DNA of 64,000 nucleotides, taken from contig JACDQD010000002.1 of assembly GCA_019843655.1 (NCBI GenBank), forward strand, positions 2,676,585 through 2,740,584, in the 5' to 3' direction. Under the pieces are notes generated by a model. That model did no database searches and was not told where the DNA came from. It was given only the letters and a program-made list of their open reading frames with translations. The translations under genes were made by a program, and so were the position numbers. Of this stretch, positions 24,146 to 36,331 are shown in pieces (positions within the stretch are counted from its first letter, which is position 1; every line of letters begins with the position of its first letter). The DNA is from Lethocerus indicus (Eukaryota > Arthropoda > Insecta > Hemiptera > Belostomatidae).

Positions 24146-27100
24146 GTGAGTCGGGCTTGACGTGCGTAGAACCTGCATTTTATCAATGATGCCGCGACGT
24201 AGAATGAAACTATTGAAGAAAAAATAAGTCCACCCGGTGACTTATTCACTAACCATCCATTCTGAATCGTTTCGTTCCTGCTTGGTTCCTGCCCTGGAGA
24301 TTATTCCGTATAGTAAGTTAGGCTGAACCTAAAAATAAAAAAACAATTTCATTTATCGCCGTCAAAAATTCAATGCATAGAGCATAAAAGGAATTAGCGC
24401 CATTGGAAATTGAAGAATGATTTTTATCTTTACAATTTTTTTCGCTCTTTTATTCTAGTCCGATTCAACATCCTTTGTTCAAAGCGCGATCTTTGTTTTG
24501 AATTATAATTATACCCCGAGGGGGGGTCCGTAATTGAAATAAGATTTTGTCTTATAGTTAAAGAACAAATGAAATGGAAATTGTCGAAAATAATTATTTT
24601 TCATTTATAATACCGAAGGAAATTGTTCAGAAGATTACGTTTGAGTTTTCAATTTTGTTTGAGTTTGTATTGGATAATTCATTAATTGTTTACGGAAAAT
24701 TCATTTCCTTTGTGCATTTTAGTCTCATTGGTTTCAGTTTTACTTGAATTCTTTTTGTCCTTTTGATAAATGCCGATTTAATACGATTATAAACTATAAA
24801 GAAATAAACTACCTTCTATAATATTGTGGGGCCACGATGCACCGTTTATCCTGTTTGCTTCAGCGTATTATTATCATATTATATTTCTTCTGTAAATACC
24901 AATTCAACGAACTTGGTTTCCAAGTTAACTGTTGTCACCGAGTATCAGTTTCAGTTTCGTATTGGACATTGATTTTAAGCACTGAACGCTCCTATAACTT
25001 TACAGTTGGGGAGACGTTCAAACCGACCGAGTCCGTATCGAAATTTCCTGCGGTCGGATCGCAAACTTGTTAAGCCGCGAAAGGACTTCTTAAAGGGTTA
25101 CTCATTAGGAGGGCTTCCCCTTCCTCTGTGACGCCGCTACGCCCCCTCAACCGCCAACGCCCTTCTACCTGAACGCGACTCAAAAGGATAAATCTCTTAT
25201 GGCGTTTCCTTTGGAATCGCACTTGTACAACTTCATTATTCCTCGGCAATTAGTCAGGTTTATTGGCAAGTTCGAGTAATACCCTCGCCCATTGTGTGCA
25301 CGAGCCGGCCCGGTAATAGAATCGGTTGAAATCGACGGTTCACGTTGGATTTTAGTATAATATAAACTCGCACAATTAGGAGAGGTGCGGCCAACGGAAA
25401 TTCACGGCGAGGAAAACAGGATCCATCCGGAAAAAAATTTTCCTGGTAGCAGTTGTGAAATATAGAATGTGATTTAAAAAAGGTGTAATGTATATTTTCC
25501 AAGGGGCTGTTTCAAAAACTTTTTGATCGTAATGAACTTATATTTACCTTTACTTTTTGTTTATTAACAGGCTAATATACGAAGTGCAGGTATTTTGTGA
25601 ATTTGTCTCTATTCTGGCGGCCACTGGAGACGTTTTGAATTACATGCCATCAGAAATGTTCAAAAATAAAAATGTCTATGCATAAAATGGAATTTGATAC
25701 TGGTAATGTTTCATTAATAACTTCTATGTAGAAATTTTTTGGAGAAATTACATAAAGATTTTTGGTATGTATTTTCATTTGAAAATCTTGCCAATTTTGT
25801 TATGAGTACAAAAATGTATACTATTTGAAAGTAACTACAAATGATGTATTGTAGAATTAGGTCAAAGCACTGTGAACTTGTGTAGGATTCTGCTTAAAAC
25901 TTGGCCTTCCTTGGCTATTAAGTGTGTCTGACTAGTTCATGAACTCCTGCCGGACTCTCACGGAATCTAGCTCCGGACACGCGGGGACTGTGTCTACTAT
26001 TATTTATAGTTCTCCTTGGCGTACTACTCCCTCCAATTGTACCCCTCCACACAGATCCAGTGTACAGTCCCTCAAGTCATTTCTCACGGTTAAACCCCTA
26101 ATGCTCGTGTCTCCTGCGCAACGCTAATCCCACTCTTACTTTCGAGATTTAGGCGGACACCAGATTTAAAAAAAGCTTTAAACAATGTTTTAACCTCGAA
26201 TTGGGGCGGGGGAGAAGGGGGAGGGAGGCGTGCGGAAGGACGAAAAAAAATGAGAAAACAACTAGATATAAGTTCATGTTCTTTACATTAGAAGAAATTG
26301 CCAAGCGCTCGCTCCCTGGTCTAGTAATAAAGTCCGTTTTCCGACCGGCCATTAAAGGCAAAAGATATTTGTCTTGTCTTGTAAAACATAGCCTTCCTAC
26401 TTTATGGATAATGACCGTGTTATTTAATCCTTCCTTTCGTTGTGCCACAATAATTTACCAACTCGGAAAATACATCAATATAATGAACGTCGGACGTGTT
26501 AACCGGTAGTAGATTAAGTTCATCTATTTATTTCTTGTTAGAATCTTATCCAATAATTTGCTCGACTATAATAACATAATAGATAATAATAGCACTGTAG
26601 TAGAAAAATGGCCGGATAAATAAAAAAGGATTAATGAAAAATTGAGATTTGTAGAGCAGGTATAAAGTACTACTGCTTGGCGAGCATTACTATTATATCG
26701 AAGTTAAAGCTTCGTGAAAATGTTGAACAATAACAACTATAATGGATTTATGACCGTTACTGGTAATCGAATTCTACACAGCTCCATTTGTAGAGTCCGG
26801 GTCGAGTGGATTTTACATAACTGCAGCCACCTTAAATCAGAGCTTTCTCAAGGGAAAAGATCTTAAAAATTTCATTTATGAAATATTCAGTATTTATATT
26901 ATAAAATATATTGCATTTATTAAACATAATTTCTTGTTTTAATACATGCTCATTTAAAACTGGACGAGCAAGTATTTCCCATTCGATATTACGGTGATAC
27001 TCTCATTTGGAATCCAGTTAGGCGTACGTACATTAATTCGATATTAGCAATCTGTCGGTTGTAGAGGGACTGTGACACGTGTACAGAGCTGTGACACATA

Positions 27101-29927
27101 TGGGCCGGAAAGCTGGCGATGATATAAGATATACGTGGTGGCCGCTCTATCGCAGCCGACAATCTAGTACGGGGCCGAATTTCCGCGCCTCTTCCCCTGA
27201 CAACTATTTAACTCGGAGCAAATCCCTTCAACACATCCTCAATTCAACGGAGAGCACTTGTACAAGAATGCCGCCTGAAACTTTAACAGACTGAAGCGTA
27301 CGCCGACTGAAAATTGTACCCGCCTAGAACATGAGCGGGCGCCTAGTAGAACCTTTTAACTTGACGGGCCTAATTAGGCACTGACAACCGAGGCTCTAAT
27401 CAGATTCTTACAACATATTGAATTTATTATTATTATTATTACTAATTAAACACTTCAGAGAAACCAAAAATACTGATAAAAACACAAAAAAATGTGATAT
27501 TGTTTATTTTTTAAAGTAAATCTGGTCCAATATTTGGGGTTCAGTTCTCTATTTATTACATAAAAATTTTCGTCATAGCTTTCACGAAGTAAGTTTTTTC
27601 TAGCCGTCGAACTGATTTTAATATTTCTGATATTAATAACAATAAATTGTATGAAATTAATCTGAGAGATAGTGTATTAGTTACATTCAACACCTTCAAT
27701 TTATCTCAATGAATATGCTTACTTGCGGCTGTATATTACATTGTCGACAGCAACATTTTCCATTATTACAAATACCTGATATCATTTATTGTCCGATCAG
27801 CTCATTCACGGTGATGATCATCACTTTCATCAAGTTCCAAGTAGGTAGTATGGGAGGGGGAATTATATTATTGTTGAAAAGACTGTGCGGGGGTGGTAAT
27901 AAATTCTGGAGAAGTATATTTTAAAGTCTCAATTTTGTTTTAAACCGTTTGGGCTCGGCTGATGTCTTCGCCCGGTTGGGCCGCCGCCGGGGGATGGTCG
28001 GAGGGGGAGGTTTGGTAGAGGAGGAGCCGCCAGTAAATCACTTGCCGCTTCACGTTTTGTTCAAACGGCAATTCTTCAAATCGCACACCGGATCGGCTTT
28101 CGCCCCAGTTTTCCCTCCCTCCACGTCTCATAAATTGATCCCCCTCTCTTTGTAGGATCTGGGAAATTTTAGTTTTTCCCGAATCGCTGATGAAATAGTA
28201 GTGTACGGCATTTTAGTGCCCGTGGGTTTTGGTCGGGGGCGTATAGGGGGTTTCCTATTTGCTGCCGTCGATTTATGTTCGGTCGGTAGCATTTTTTGCG
28301 TCGACTGATTTAAATGTCTTCCACAATTTTTTTCGTCAAGAGCGATTGAATTTTAATCCTATAAAATACGACCAAATATTCTCTGGGCGTACGTGGACCA
28401 GAGGCGTAATAGCGTTGCGACATTGCATTTAGTGAATCTTATTACTGTTGTCCCTATTAAAATGACGAAACCTTCACTACACGGATTTAGATTTTCCGTC
28501 ATCGTCGGTAGAATTACTGTAGAAATTTAGTGTCTTATAGGCTACTGTAACACAGCAGAGAAAGTGCTGGAACGACGACTGTAAGTAAGTATATCGCCGC
28601 TAGAAGACGGATCGTGAATTTATTCAATCGCGGTTTAATCGTGTTAAATTAAACTCAATGTTGTCAAGCGGGCCGAGATGACAATATGATTCAGTGCGGT
28701 GTAGATTCGGTTGCGATAAACGATGTTGCGGTTTCGAAATGTGCAGCGACGAGGCGAGAGGAAGCCGGAGGCCGGTTTATATGAGCGGGTCGGGACCGCA
28801 GACGTCCCAACATCGAGTCTCTTAATAAATACGAGAGCGGTCGGGCTAATTTATTATCTCAGACTGGATTGCCCGTAGGATTAATGATCGGGTCCGACCA
28901 CAAGCGGCTGCGATATAACGTCCGTTGGAATCAATTTTTCTGACGGTGAAATATAGAATCGTATTGAACTGATTGCAAAAGGGATTAAGTGGTTAATTCG
29001 TTCGCCCGGTAACTAACGACCTAATATATATATACAGGTTTCGGCGGTACGTTTATTACTATCGGTTGTGCTGAAAATTGATATAAATGCGACCGCAGTG
29101 CTGGCAGGATGCTACGTCTGCGGCACGCGTAAATTTTCAGTCGTGTATTACTAAAGGTAATGCTTCTCACGAGAGAATGGCGAATAACCCATTCGCCTTA
29201 TGACAAGCGAGACCGGGGACAAGGGGGGACCTACATATACCTTGTTGAAACTGAAATAAATTATCTGAAAGATTAATTGAGACGTCAATTGATTGCATAT
29301 TTATATAACGAATGGAAATTGCCCTAATGGCAGTTTTCGGGAAGGGTTCAATTCGATTAAAACATTTTTTTCGTTTCAGAGCAGCATGTTCGATGTATTC
29401 CATTAACCTTCAAAGGGTAGTGTATATAATATTTCCGGTTGTGCGTCCGATTAATGCAATAAGGAAAATCGAATTGGGAGCGGGGCATGAGAAATAAAAA
29501 TAAAAAAAAAAAAAACTGTAGGGACAAACTGGGCACGTTGCCATCCAGCCATAGATTCCGGGTGATCAGTCGTCAAACAGTGCCGCCCAACCGGAAGCAA
29601 ACTGGATGGAGTGCCGCCCAACGGAGGATGAAACTCTAATCCCCACCTCTTCCACCCCTCTCAACCCCTAAACAACCCTCGGCGATGTCTTTTTCCTGAC
29701 CTTAAAGACTATTTCCCACTGCCGTTTCGACCTGAACAGCGGATTTTATGAATTGGAATTAAACGAAAACGCACGAATAATAACTACGAAGAGACAAAAT
29801 TTTAGCGTCTATTTGCAGTAATAATTCGATATGTTTACTCTTGTATTATCCCAGATGTCTGTGAGGTGGTCTTTAAACTTTCCGAGTTTCCCAATTTTGC
29901 CTCTTTTGTTCAGATTTGTCGCTAAAC
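24146..29927. other. Spacer, no gene seen
   Basis: Long mostly AT-rich stretch. It holds a G-rich tract at about 26203-26230, a (TTA)n tract at 27424-27441, a GC-rich patch at about 27950-28030 and CpG-rich sequence at about 28560-28920. Donor-like GTAAGTAAG at 28581, with a weak acceptor ending at 28540, would bound a 40-nt segment open in two frames. A donor-like site at 25590 has an acceptor-like CAG 19 nt upstream. Neither pair is convincing as an exon. Confidence 0.45.
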
Positions 29928-29940
29928 TAAAGTCAGTTAC
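29928..29940. repeat. Target-site duplication, left of fold-back copy B
   Basis: TAAAGTCAGTTAC is repeated exactly at 30451-30463, giving a 13-bp direct repeat at the element borders. Confidence 0.9.
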
Positions 29941-29986
29941 CGTAGGTTCGTGGTGTTTCTGTCTCCTCTCGCTGGTCTGGCCTTTT

Positions 29987-30023
29987 GCTAGACCGGTTTC
30001 GGCCGCTCGCCATCTTCAGTAGC
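29987..30023 (-). ncRNA. Hammerhead-ribozyme-like core, left arm of copy B
   Basis: Read on the minus strand: GCTA (stem I, 5' side), CTGAAGA (30013-30019), one extra nucleotide, GGC-GAGCG-GCC (stem II), GAAA (29997-30000), CCGGTC with cleavage expected after GTC, then TAGC (stem I, 3' side). These match the catalytic CUGANGA, GAAA and NUH elements in order. Stem III would be the self-complementary ACCGGU, with no loop, as expected for hammerheads that cleave as dimers. The extra base before stem II departs from consensus, so activity is uncertain. Confidence 0.5.
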
Positions 30024-30330
30024 GGTGTTAGTCACTGTCAGCACTTTGGATGTTTTTCGGGCATCCTCAGTGCACTGTCACTTTCACTTGTACTGTAGTG
30101 TTTGTATTCAAACATAAGAAAAACAAAATCATAAACGAGAAGATTAATTCCCAGAGTGACGCCATATTTGCCCGATAATCCTATTAAAGGATCACATAAC
30201 ATAATTCCCCAATAACAATAACAAAATGCGTATATATACAACTGACAAACACTACAGTACAAGTGACACTGTGACAGTGCAGTGAGGGTGCCCGAAAAAC
30301 ATCCAAAGTGCCGACAGTGACTAACACACC

Positions 30331-30367
30331 GCTACTGAAGACGGCGAGCAGCCGAAACCGGTCTGGC
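30331..30367 (+). ncRNA. Hammerhead-ribozyme-like core, right arm of copy B
   Basis: Plus strand: GCTA (30331-30334), CTGAAGA (30335-30341), one extra C, GGC-GAGCA-GCC (stem II), GAAA (30354-30357), ACCGGT as palindromic stem III with GTC at 30361-30363, then TGGC, which pairs with GCTA with one G-U wobble. All core elements are in hammerhead order and spacing apart from the extra base before stem II. Cleavage would leave its 3' product starting at 30364. Confidence 0.5.
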
Positions 30368-30450
30368 AAAAGACCGAACCAGCGAGAGGAGACTGAAACA
30401 ACACGAACCTAAGGTATTCCAACCCCTCGCAGACCACAAAACAGGTATAT

Positions 30451-30463
30451 TAAAGTCAGTTAC
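30451..30463. repeat. Target-site duplication, right of fold-back copy B
   Basis: Exact copy of the 13 bp at 29928-29940. Confidence 0.9.
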
Positions 30464-33400
30464 TTACCCAGACTACATTGTTGTTATTATTACAGATGCA
30501 ACACTTAATCGTATAATTAATCAGATACTTAATTAGTTATTTCTTTCTTAGAAATTAACTTATTTCGAAGAACGATGAACTGTACAATAAAGGGGATAAG
30601 AGAAGCTATGCATGCGACAGAACTGCGCTATACATCTCGAAATATTATCAGTAAGCAAACAATCCACAGCCAATTTCATATATAAACATTAAGCGGGTAT
30701 TGAAGGGTGATACGATATATGCTTTTGAGAGTTGTAATAACATATGTGTGTAGCATATATGGATGTCATACCCCTTATTGGAGATCTTCTTAAGGCCATT
30801 TACTGATTTAGAAAACAGTTTTTTAACATTAAAAATAGATACATAAATTGTAAGTTTTACGTTGGATCGATAGGGTTGTATAGCGCTTCAAAGCGGCAGA
30901 AATTAAATCATAAAAAAAATATTATTTGACATTAAAAAAAAATATATAATATTTTTAATTAAACGGAGCCATTATTGTGTGTTAGTTTCTCTTACCATTA
31001 TGTATTAAAGGCGACCTACTAGTTTATTCCATAATGTAAGTAGGGTATTAATATAATTTCGCTTCGTTCTCCTGTGAATTTGAAGCCAGAAAGAAGGTTA
31101 TCCTGCATTATTTATAAGGCCTAATGGTCGAAAATTCCGGTTTTTTGAGGTCGTCAGTTAGGCCTCCCTAATAAAGAGGCTCGTATAGCTGGAAAACATT
31201 TCCATTTTTTCCTTCTCCTTTCAATATTACCGACCGGAAACCCCTCGGTCACAACTCAAACCGGAAAGAAAATATTGTTTTAATAAACGTCCCCTGGCCT
31301 GCGGGACGTCTGAAGTGGCTACGTAGAGTCGTCGGGTGCAGAGCGAAAAACCGCATAAAAGCCGCCTCGACCTCAATAATTGACTCAAATAATTTTCCGA
31401 ATTCCGTGACATATGTGCAATTTCATCCAAGATCTCACTTATCCGTCCCATACGCTTTTCCATTAAACAAAAATGGTCGATTTGATATATACATTTCATT
31501 GGGTGGGCGGGGGGGGGGGTTATTAGACCTATTTTTACGTGCCATTCATCTCCAATCCATTCGCATTTTTATTTCTCTGGTCAAAACGCCATAAAATAAA
31601 TTTAGAGATAAATTACGATTATTACTGAAATTCCTGCGAGTCCAGTAATATGTTTCAGTTTTTCTTACCCTTTAACCTATTCAAGGGCCTCAAAACTATT
31701 TTGCAGCTAATATAAATATTTTTCAATACCATTGCCGGGTCGTATATAGTTGCCACATTGTACAGTCTATACGCAAAATCTTAATTCAATTTCGTTTCGC
31801 CGTTTTGTCGCACAGATTGTGTTTTCCCCCGCGGGTCTTTATTTTCCGTTTCGTCTGAAAATTTCATAAAGAAATCCAGACGAAACTGGGGAGTGCGGCG
31901 AGACACTTTGTGTCAGCAGCCGGTGGGGGGAGATTCATGAAATGGGAAATGACACGGTCGCGCGGCATGTCGCTTGATTCCGTCCCTCTTAACGGACGTG
32001 TCGTTGTTTAGTTTCACTTTTTGTTGCGTCAACTTATCAGTTAGGCGCTCCCATTCAAAGAGCAACAACGGGATCACAATAGAATGTCATTTCGTCCGAG
32101 TGGGAAACTCTCCCGTGTCGGACGCTGATGTTTACGGGCCCCCACCACCATACGTGCGTAGGGCTGACATATTTAGAGGTGGCCGCCAGCCGAGTGATAA
32201 AAGGGACAGGTGGGCCCTCCTTTCACAGCCCTCGGTCGTCACAACGCTATCATCAAAACGGTTCCTGGAAAGGGCCGATTCGATATTTCAAAGGCCGCCC
32301 ACTTGGCCTACACTCCGGGCTCTACAATGGCCACTGCCCATTTCACGTACACTCGAACAAAAGGTATGTTTCACAGAGAAAAACGAATATTTAAGCTAAA
32401 CAATGAACTGTTTAGTACAAGGAATAAAACAAAAAAAATGCCTATTATGGTTCAAATTGTTATATATAATGTGACAGTTAAGACAAGTGATATTTTCTTA
32501 AATTTTTCTCATGACCCCATTATCCCAATTGACCTGACCGTCTAAGAAATTCTTCGAATTTTCGTATTTTTGTCGTTAATCCTTTATTTATTCATGCTGT
32601 GTCATGACTACGATTATTATTATTATTTTCCAAATATAAATAGTAATTTAAACCGAATTATTATTATTATTGATATTAGAGACGAAGAAAGGAAGTAAAA
32701 TACAATTCCAAATGACTTAATCTACATTCAAATCGTACAAATTGCATTTTGGTCTCGTTAAATTTGATCAGGGGGCGTAAAATATCTCGGCTGATTGATG
32801 CGATCGGCAATAAAAGTGGTATGGGGTGAGATCCCGCCCGCGGCCGGCAGAAATTGGAGAAGGGGTTCAAATGGGAATGGGGCTGCGGACCGACAGGGGC
32901 GGAACGAAAATACAGGATGTTGAGGAATACGAAGAGTGAATATCATTCCTTCACGTGGGCTATTATTTTTGTAAATAATTGGATACAGATAGAAAGTAAA
33001 TTTAACAAAATTAAATCGGAATAAAAATTTCAAATAGGGAATAATTTTTACTTAATTAATAATACTTTTATACAATGCTTCTTTAGAAGTTTCAACTCAG
33101 CGTTAACGGGACAGTCTTAAGCATCTATGTAATCTTATTATTTAGTTATGAATACTGCAATGTGTCGGATACGTGCATGGAAATGCGTGTATGTATTATT
33201 ATTGATTTAAATTTGCCGGGTTATGAAAACAATTTTCAATATGATGAGATGGAAAAATAGAATATTATACTGTAAGTATTAACGTGGAAACATTTGGACG
33301 AAGGATTTGGTAGGGTCGTGACTTCTGAGCCATTGTGCATCGAGCCAGGATATAAGCGGAATATAAGGTAGAAAGGTAGGAGGAGAAAGATGGAGAGAAA

Positions 33401-34019
33401 GTGGGACGTAGAGATGGAAATAAACTATAGAGTGGGCAGAAAGGGAGAGTTAGTGGAAGAGGGTGAGGGGGGGGCATCGGTCATAGGGGCCTAATGTGTA
33501 ACCGGGAGCGGGGCCCACAGAGCCAGACCCCGGCCTCTTGAATTTACAACTGGCACTTCCAGCAACGGTAATAACTTTAAGTGGGCCTTTTAAGCCGTCC
33601 AGGCGGTACGAATTATTTTAAACCAACCTACAGGGCCGGCCCTGAATTCTGAAACCGCGCTAACTCGAGCCGACCCACTACTATTCGGAAATTCCGTGAT
33701 GAGTCGCGAGTCAAATATTTATGAAACCGCCCTGGAAATGGGGCCACAAGTGATATAATTCGGCCCAAACTATTAAGTCAATAAATAAAGTCAGAATCGG
33801 AAACAAAATAGCGTTAAATGTGACGATACTACATTTCAAAATGTCACGAAATTAATTCCTACTCCGTGTAGTGCTTTAAACCAATTATTATAAATTTATT
33901 GACGTCGTTTGCATCCGCTAAATTTACATGAGCCGTCGATATATGCATATAGCATAACATTATTACAATAATTTCATAACATTGCATTAATATGAAGCCT
34001 TCAATTTCGCACCGTATGC
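30464..34019. other. Spacer, no gene seen
   Basis: AT-rich to about 31.8 kb, then a GC-richer stretch (about 31.8-32.36 kb) that includes overlapping open frames of 88 to 141 codons. These frames have no recognisable domain and I treat them as chance. CAAAAG|GTATGT near 32363 resembles a donor. A G run lies at about 31509-31519. Confidence 0.45.
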
Positions 34020-34660
34020 AGATTGATCCGTGTTATCGATCCGATTTTCCGACGCGGTCAGTTCAATTAATTTATTTTCTCTTGTCCGAGTTAGGAGGAT
34101 TTTTTAAGCCGGTTCCGATTTAATAAAGCTTTAATCCGGATCCTGGAGAAGACTCCCTTCTACGATTAGCAAGGAAGAGGATACGCCTACTTTCTCCTTT
34201 TATGAATATTATAATTGAAGTATTTCTTTCCGGAGCCGCCGGCTAATTCATGATTTAAATCCCGCAGTTATTGACTTTTATTGTCCGTAATTGAGTCATT
34301 GAAATTTTTTCTTTCTGTATTTCTTTATTAAAGCAGGGACGAATTTCATTATTCCTCCCACGCACTGGCCGTACCGAGTAAATGAATTTAATGCCAATTA
34401 CATATTAAAAACTTCGACTTATTTCAGGTTACGGTTTCTTCATTGTCTCCCTTTCTGTCAATTTCCCTTTCCGCTCAATACATTTTCCTGCAGTTTCGAC
34501 CGCAATATCTAATTAAATGCATATATTTCTATGACCGGTGACGGCCGATTCGAATTTTCGGTATTGTATACCGTCCCGTATTATAGATTCCCGGATTATT
34601 CAAATTGTTCGATTTCATATAAAGCGGTCCCAAACCGGGCCACTATCCCAGATATATTGA
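34020..34660. promoter_or_regulatory. Candidate conserved regulatory block
   Basis: A mosaic of short GC and AT words without low-complexity runs or long frames. It contains many recognisable transcription-factor-type words: TAATCC and GGATTA (bicoid/Otx class), TAATTA-like homeodomain cores, TTATTG and ATTCATG. Microsatellites, which are frequent elsewhere, are absent. This is the texture of arthropod developmental enhancers, but no direct evidence of function exists in a single sequence. Confidence 0.2.
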
Positions 34661-36056
34661 CAGGATAAAACGGTAAATCTAGGTAATTGGGAAGTAAGGT
34701 GTTAATTGCGGGCCCGGAGTTGGTCTAACAGCCACCAGTTGCGCACAACGCTTTCCAACTAGGAATGAAGACAAACGGGGCAACATTAAATAAAGTCCAC
34801 TTTCGAAGTATGAAACCCGACTACCTCCAGTTATCGATATCTCGCACATTCTTTAAGAATTATATATATATAAACTGTCTTTTGTTGTTTTCGCGACTCA
34901 ATCTAGTATGATGAAGTCTTATTCGTCTTATGAGAAACATAAAATAATTATGCGTGCAACACGAATAAGGGGACTGAAATCGATAAGTTAAATACCTAGT
35001 GAAATTACGCCGATCTGTTATTATTTTGAACTTAAAGTGGGCAATCGGATTTTTGTTATCATTATTTGAAACACGCTGAACTGTATCAACCATTATTTTT
35101 CTTCGCAATTGGCCTCAATACACTTTAGTATGTGCAAGTTTATTTATCAAAAGTGTTATAAGACCGCTTATTTTATTTTTCTAGTGCGGTCGAATAATCG
35201 ATTGTCGTTAACGTGAGATATCATCAAATCCGTGGCCGTGTCATTTGTACGTTATCGGTGGGCGTTCAGCCGAACGGCCAAAGGAGATGGGGCCGTAACA
35301 GGGGCCAAGGTGTAAAACTGAAGGCGTCAAATCACACTAGACCGATAAAACGTTATATTGCGGGCGGCCCGAACACCGCCTACACTCAAACGAGTATATT
35401 TGCCTGTTCGCATTTCCGTACCACTGATCGGAAAAGTTGTAAAAACCGACGTGACAGACAGAGAGACCGTCCCCCTATTACGGTCCGGTCAATTCTTTCC
35501 GATTTCATATAATCATATTTCCGAATATGTGTAACGGGAATAATGAACACCCGTCCTGTAATTTCTATTAAAAAAAAAGTATGAGTAATAATAATCGAGT
35601 GCCAACTCGATAATGTAAAAATCATGTCTGAATGTACATTTCCTTGGTTTAGTACATAGCACGCAGTAGAAGAATATAAAATTTGTAGTTTAACTCAGTA
35701 CATCCGAGACCGGTAAGTTTATGGATTAGACTTTCTGTTTGAAATATTTATCATATTTATTAATATACTCATCTGTACACGGAAGGAAACGAGATTATTC
35801 ATCGGTACACATTTTTGAAACAATTCAAATGTAAGTCTAAACTTTGAATTTAAATTAAACTGACATTAATTTAAGGGAAAACAATCCCCTGAGAATAGAT
35901 AATAGAAACTGAATTTCAGATATAACAAATAGCTGCTTTCCTACTACGTTCTTGTAGTCCGGGTGGCGGTATCGCTGTAGGGCGCGTGAAAACTAGTTCG
36001 CTTGAAGCCTGCGGTGCACTTAGGAAGATATTTACATGTCGTACCAGGAGGCGTTT

Positions 36057-36060
<4 letters not shown>
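34661..36060. other. Spacer, no gene seen
   Basis: AT-rich overall. A GC-richer stretch at about 35220-35510 has a 99-codon plus-strand frame with no recognisable domain. Nothing else was recognised. Confidence 0.45.

Positions 36061-36107
<47 letters not shown>
36061..36107. repeat. (TA)n microsatellite
   Basis: A pure TA tract of about 47 bp, with a CT tract beginning about 160 bp downstream. Confidence 0.97.
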
Positions 36108-36109
<2 letters not shown>

Positions 36110-36262
36110 GAGGGAGTGCGCGTATGTGTATATTTCTGTGGGGTGGATGGGTGAGCAGAACGGGACATCCCAATCTCCTTTTCCGTTCCGGGTTGAGGGG
36201 CCGAATTCCCCTTCTACCATCCCCATTCACTATGACTCTCCCTCTCTCTTCCCCTTTTGCTA

Positions 36263-36264
<2 letters not shown>

Positions 36265-36328
<64 letters not shown>
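36265..36328. repeat. (CT)n microsatellite
   Basis: A pure CT tract of about 64 bp. The long open frames on both strands at 35916-36570 run through this and the TA tract and are artefacts of them. Confidence 0.97.

Positions 36329-36331
<3 letters not shown>

Larger units (their letters stand above)
29941..30450 (+). mobile_element. Fold-back repeat copy B (most complete)
   Basis: This 510-bp element is the best-preserved copy. The left arm (29941-30105) and right arm (30245-about 30411) are inverted repeats of about 165 bp, from CGTAGGTTCG at the outer end to ACTGTAGTGTTTGT at the inner end. The 139-bp interior is unlike those of the other copies. A 39-bp tail on the right only (30412-30450) runs from AGGTATTCCAACCCCTCGC to ACAGGTATAT. 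Each arm has a hammerhead-like core, reading outward on opposite strands. There is no coding capacity. The flanking 13-bp duplication and one-sided tail suggest target-primed reverse transcription. Penelope-like elements, some of which have inverted terminal repeats and hammerheads, are the likely relatives. This affiliation is inference. Confidence 0.9.

Noticed and set aside
29941..30450. Interpretation of the repeat family as an ordinary MITE
   Set aside because: The 12-15 bp variable duplications, one-sided tail and hammerhead-like cores do not fit known MITE superfamilies, though a fold-back DNA element is kept as the alternative.
31974..32399. 141-codon plus-strand frame with a donor-like GGTATGT
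   Set aside because: Two other frames are also open over the same GC-richer stretch and no domain is visible, so it is most likely chance.
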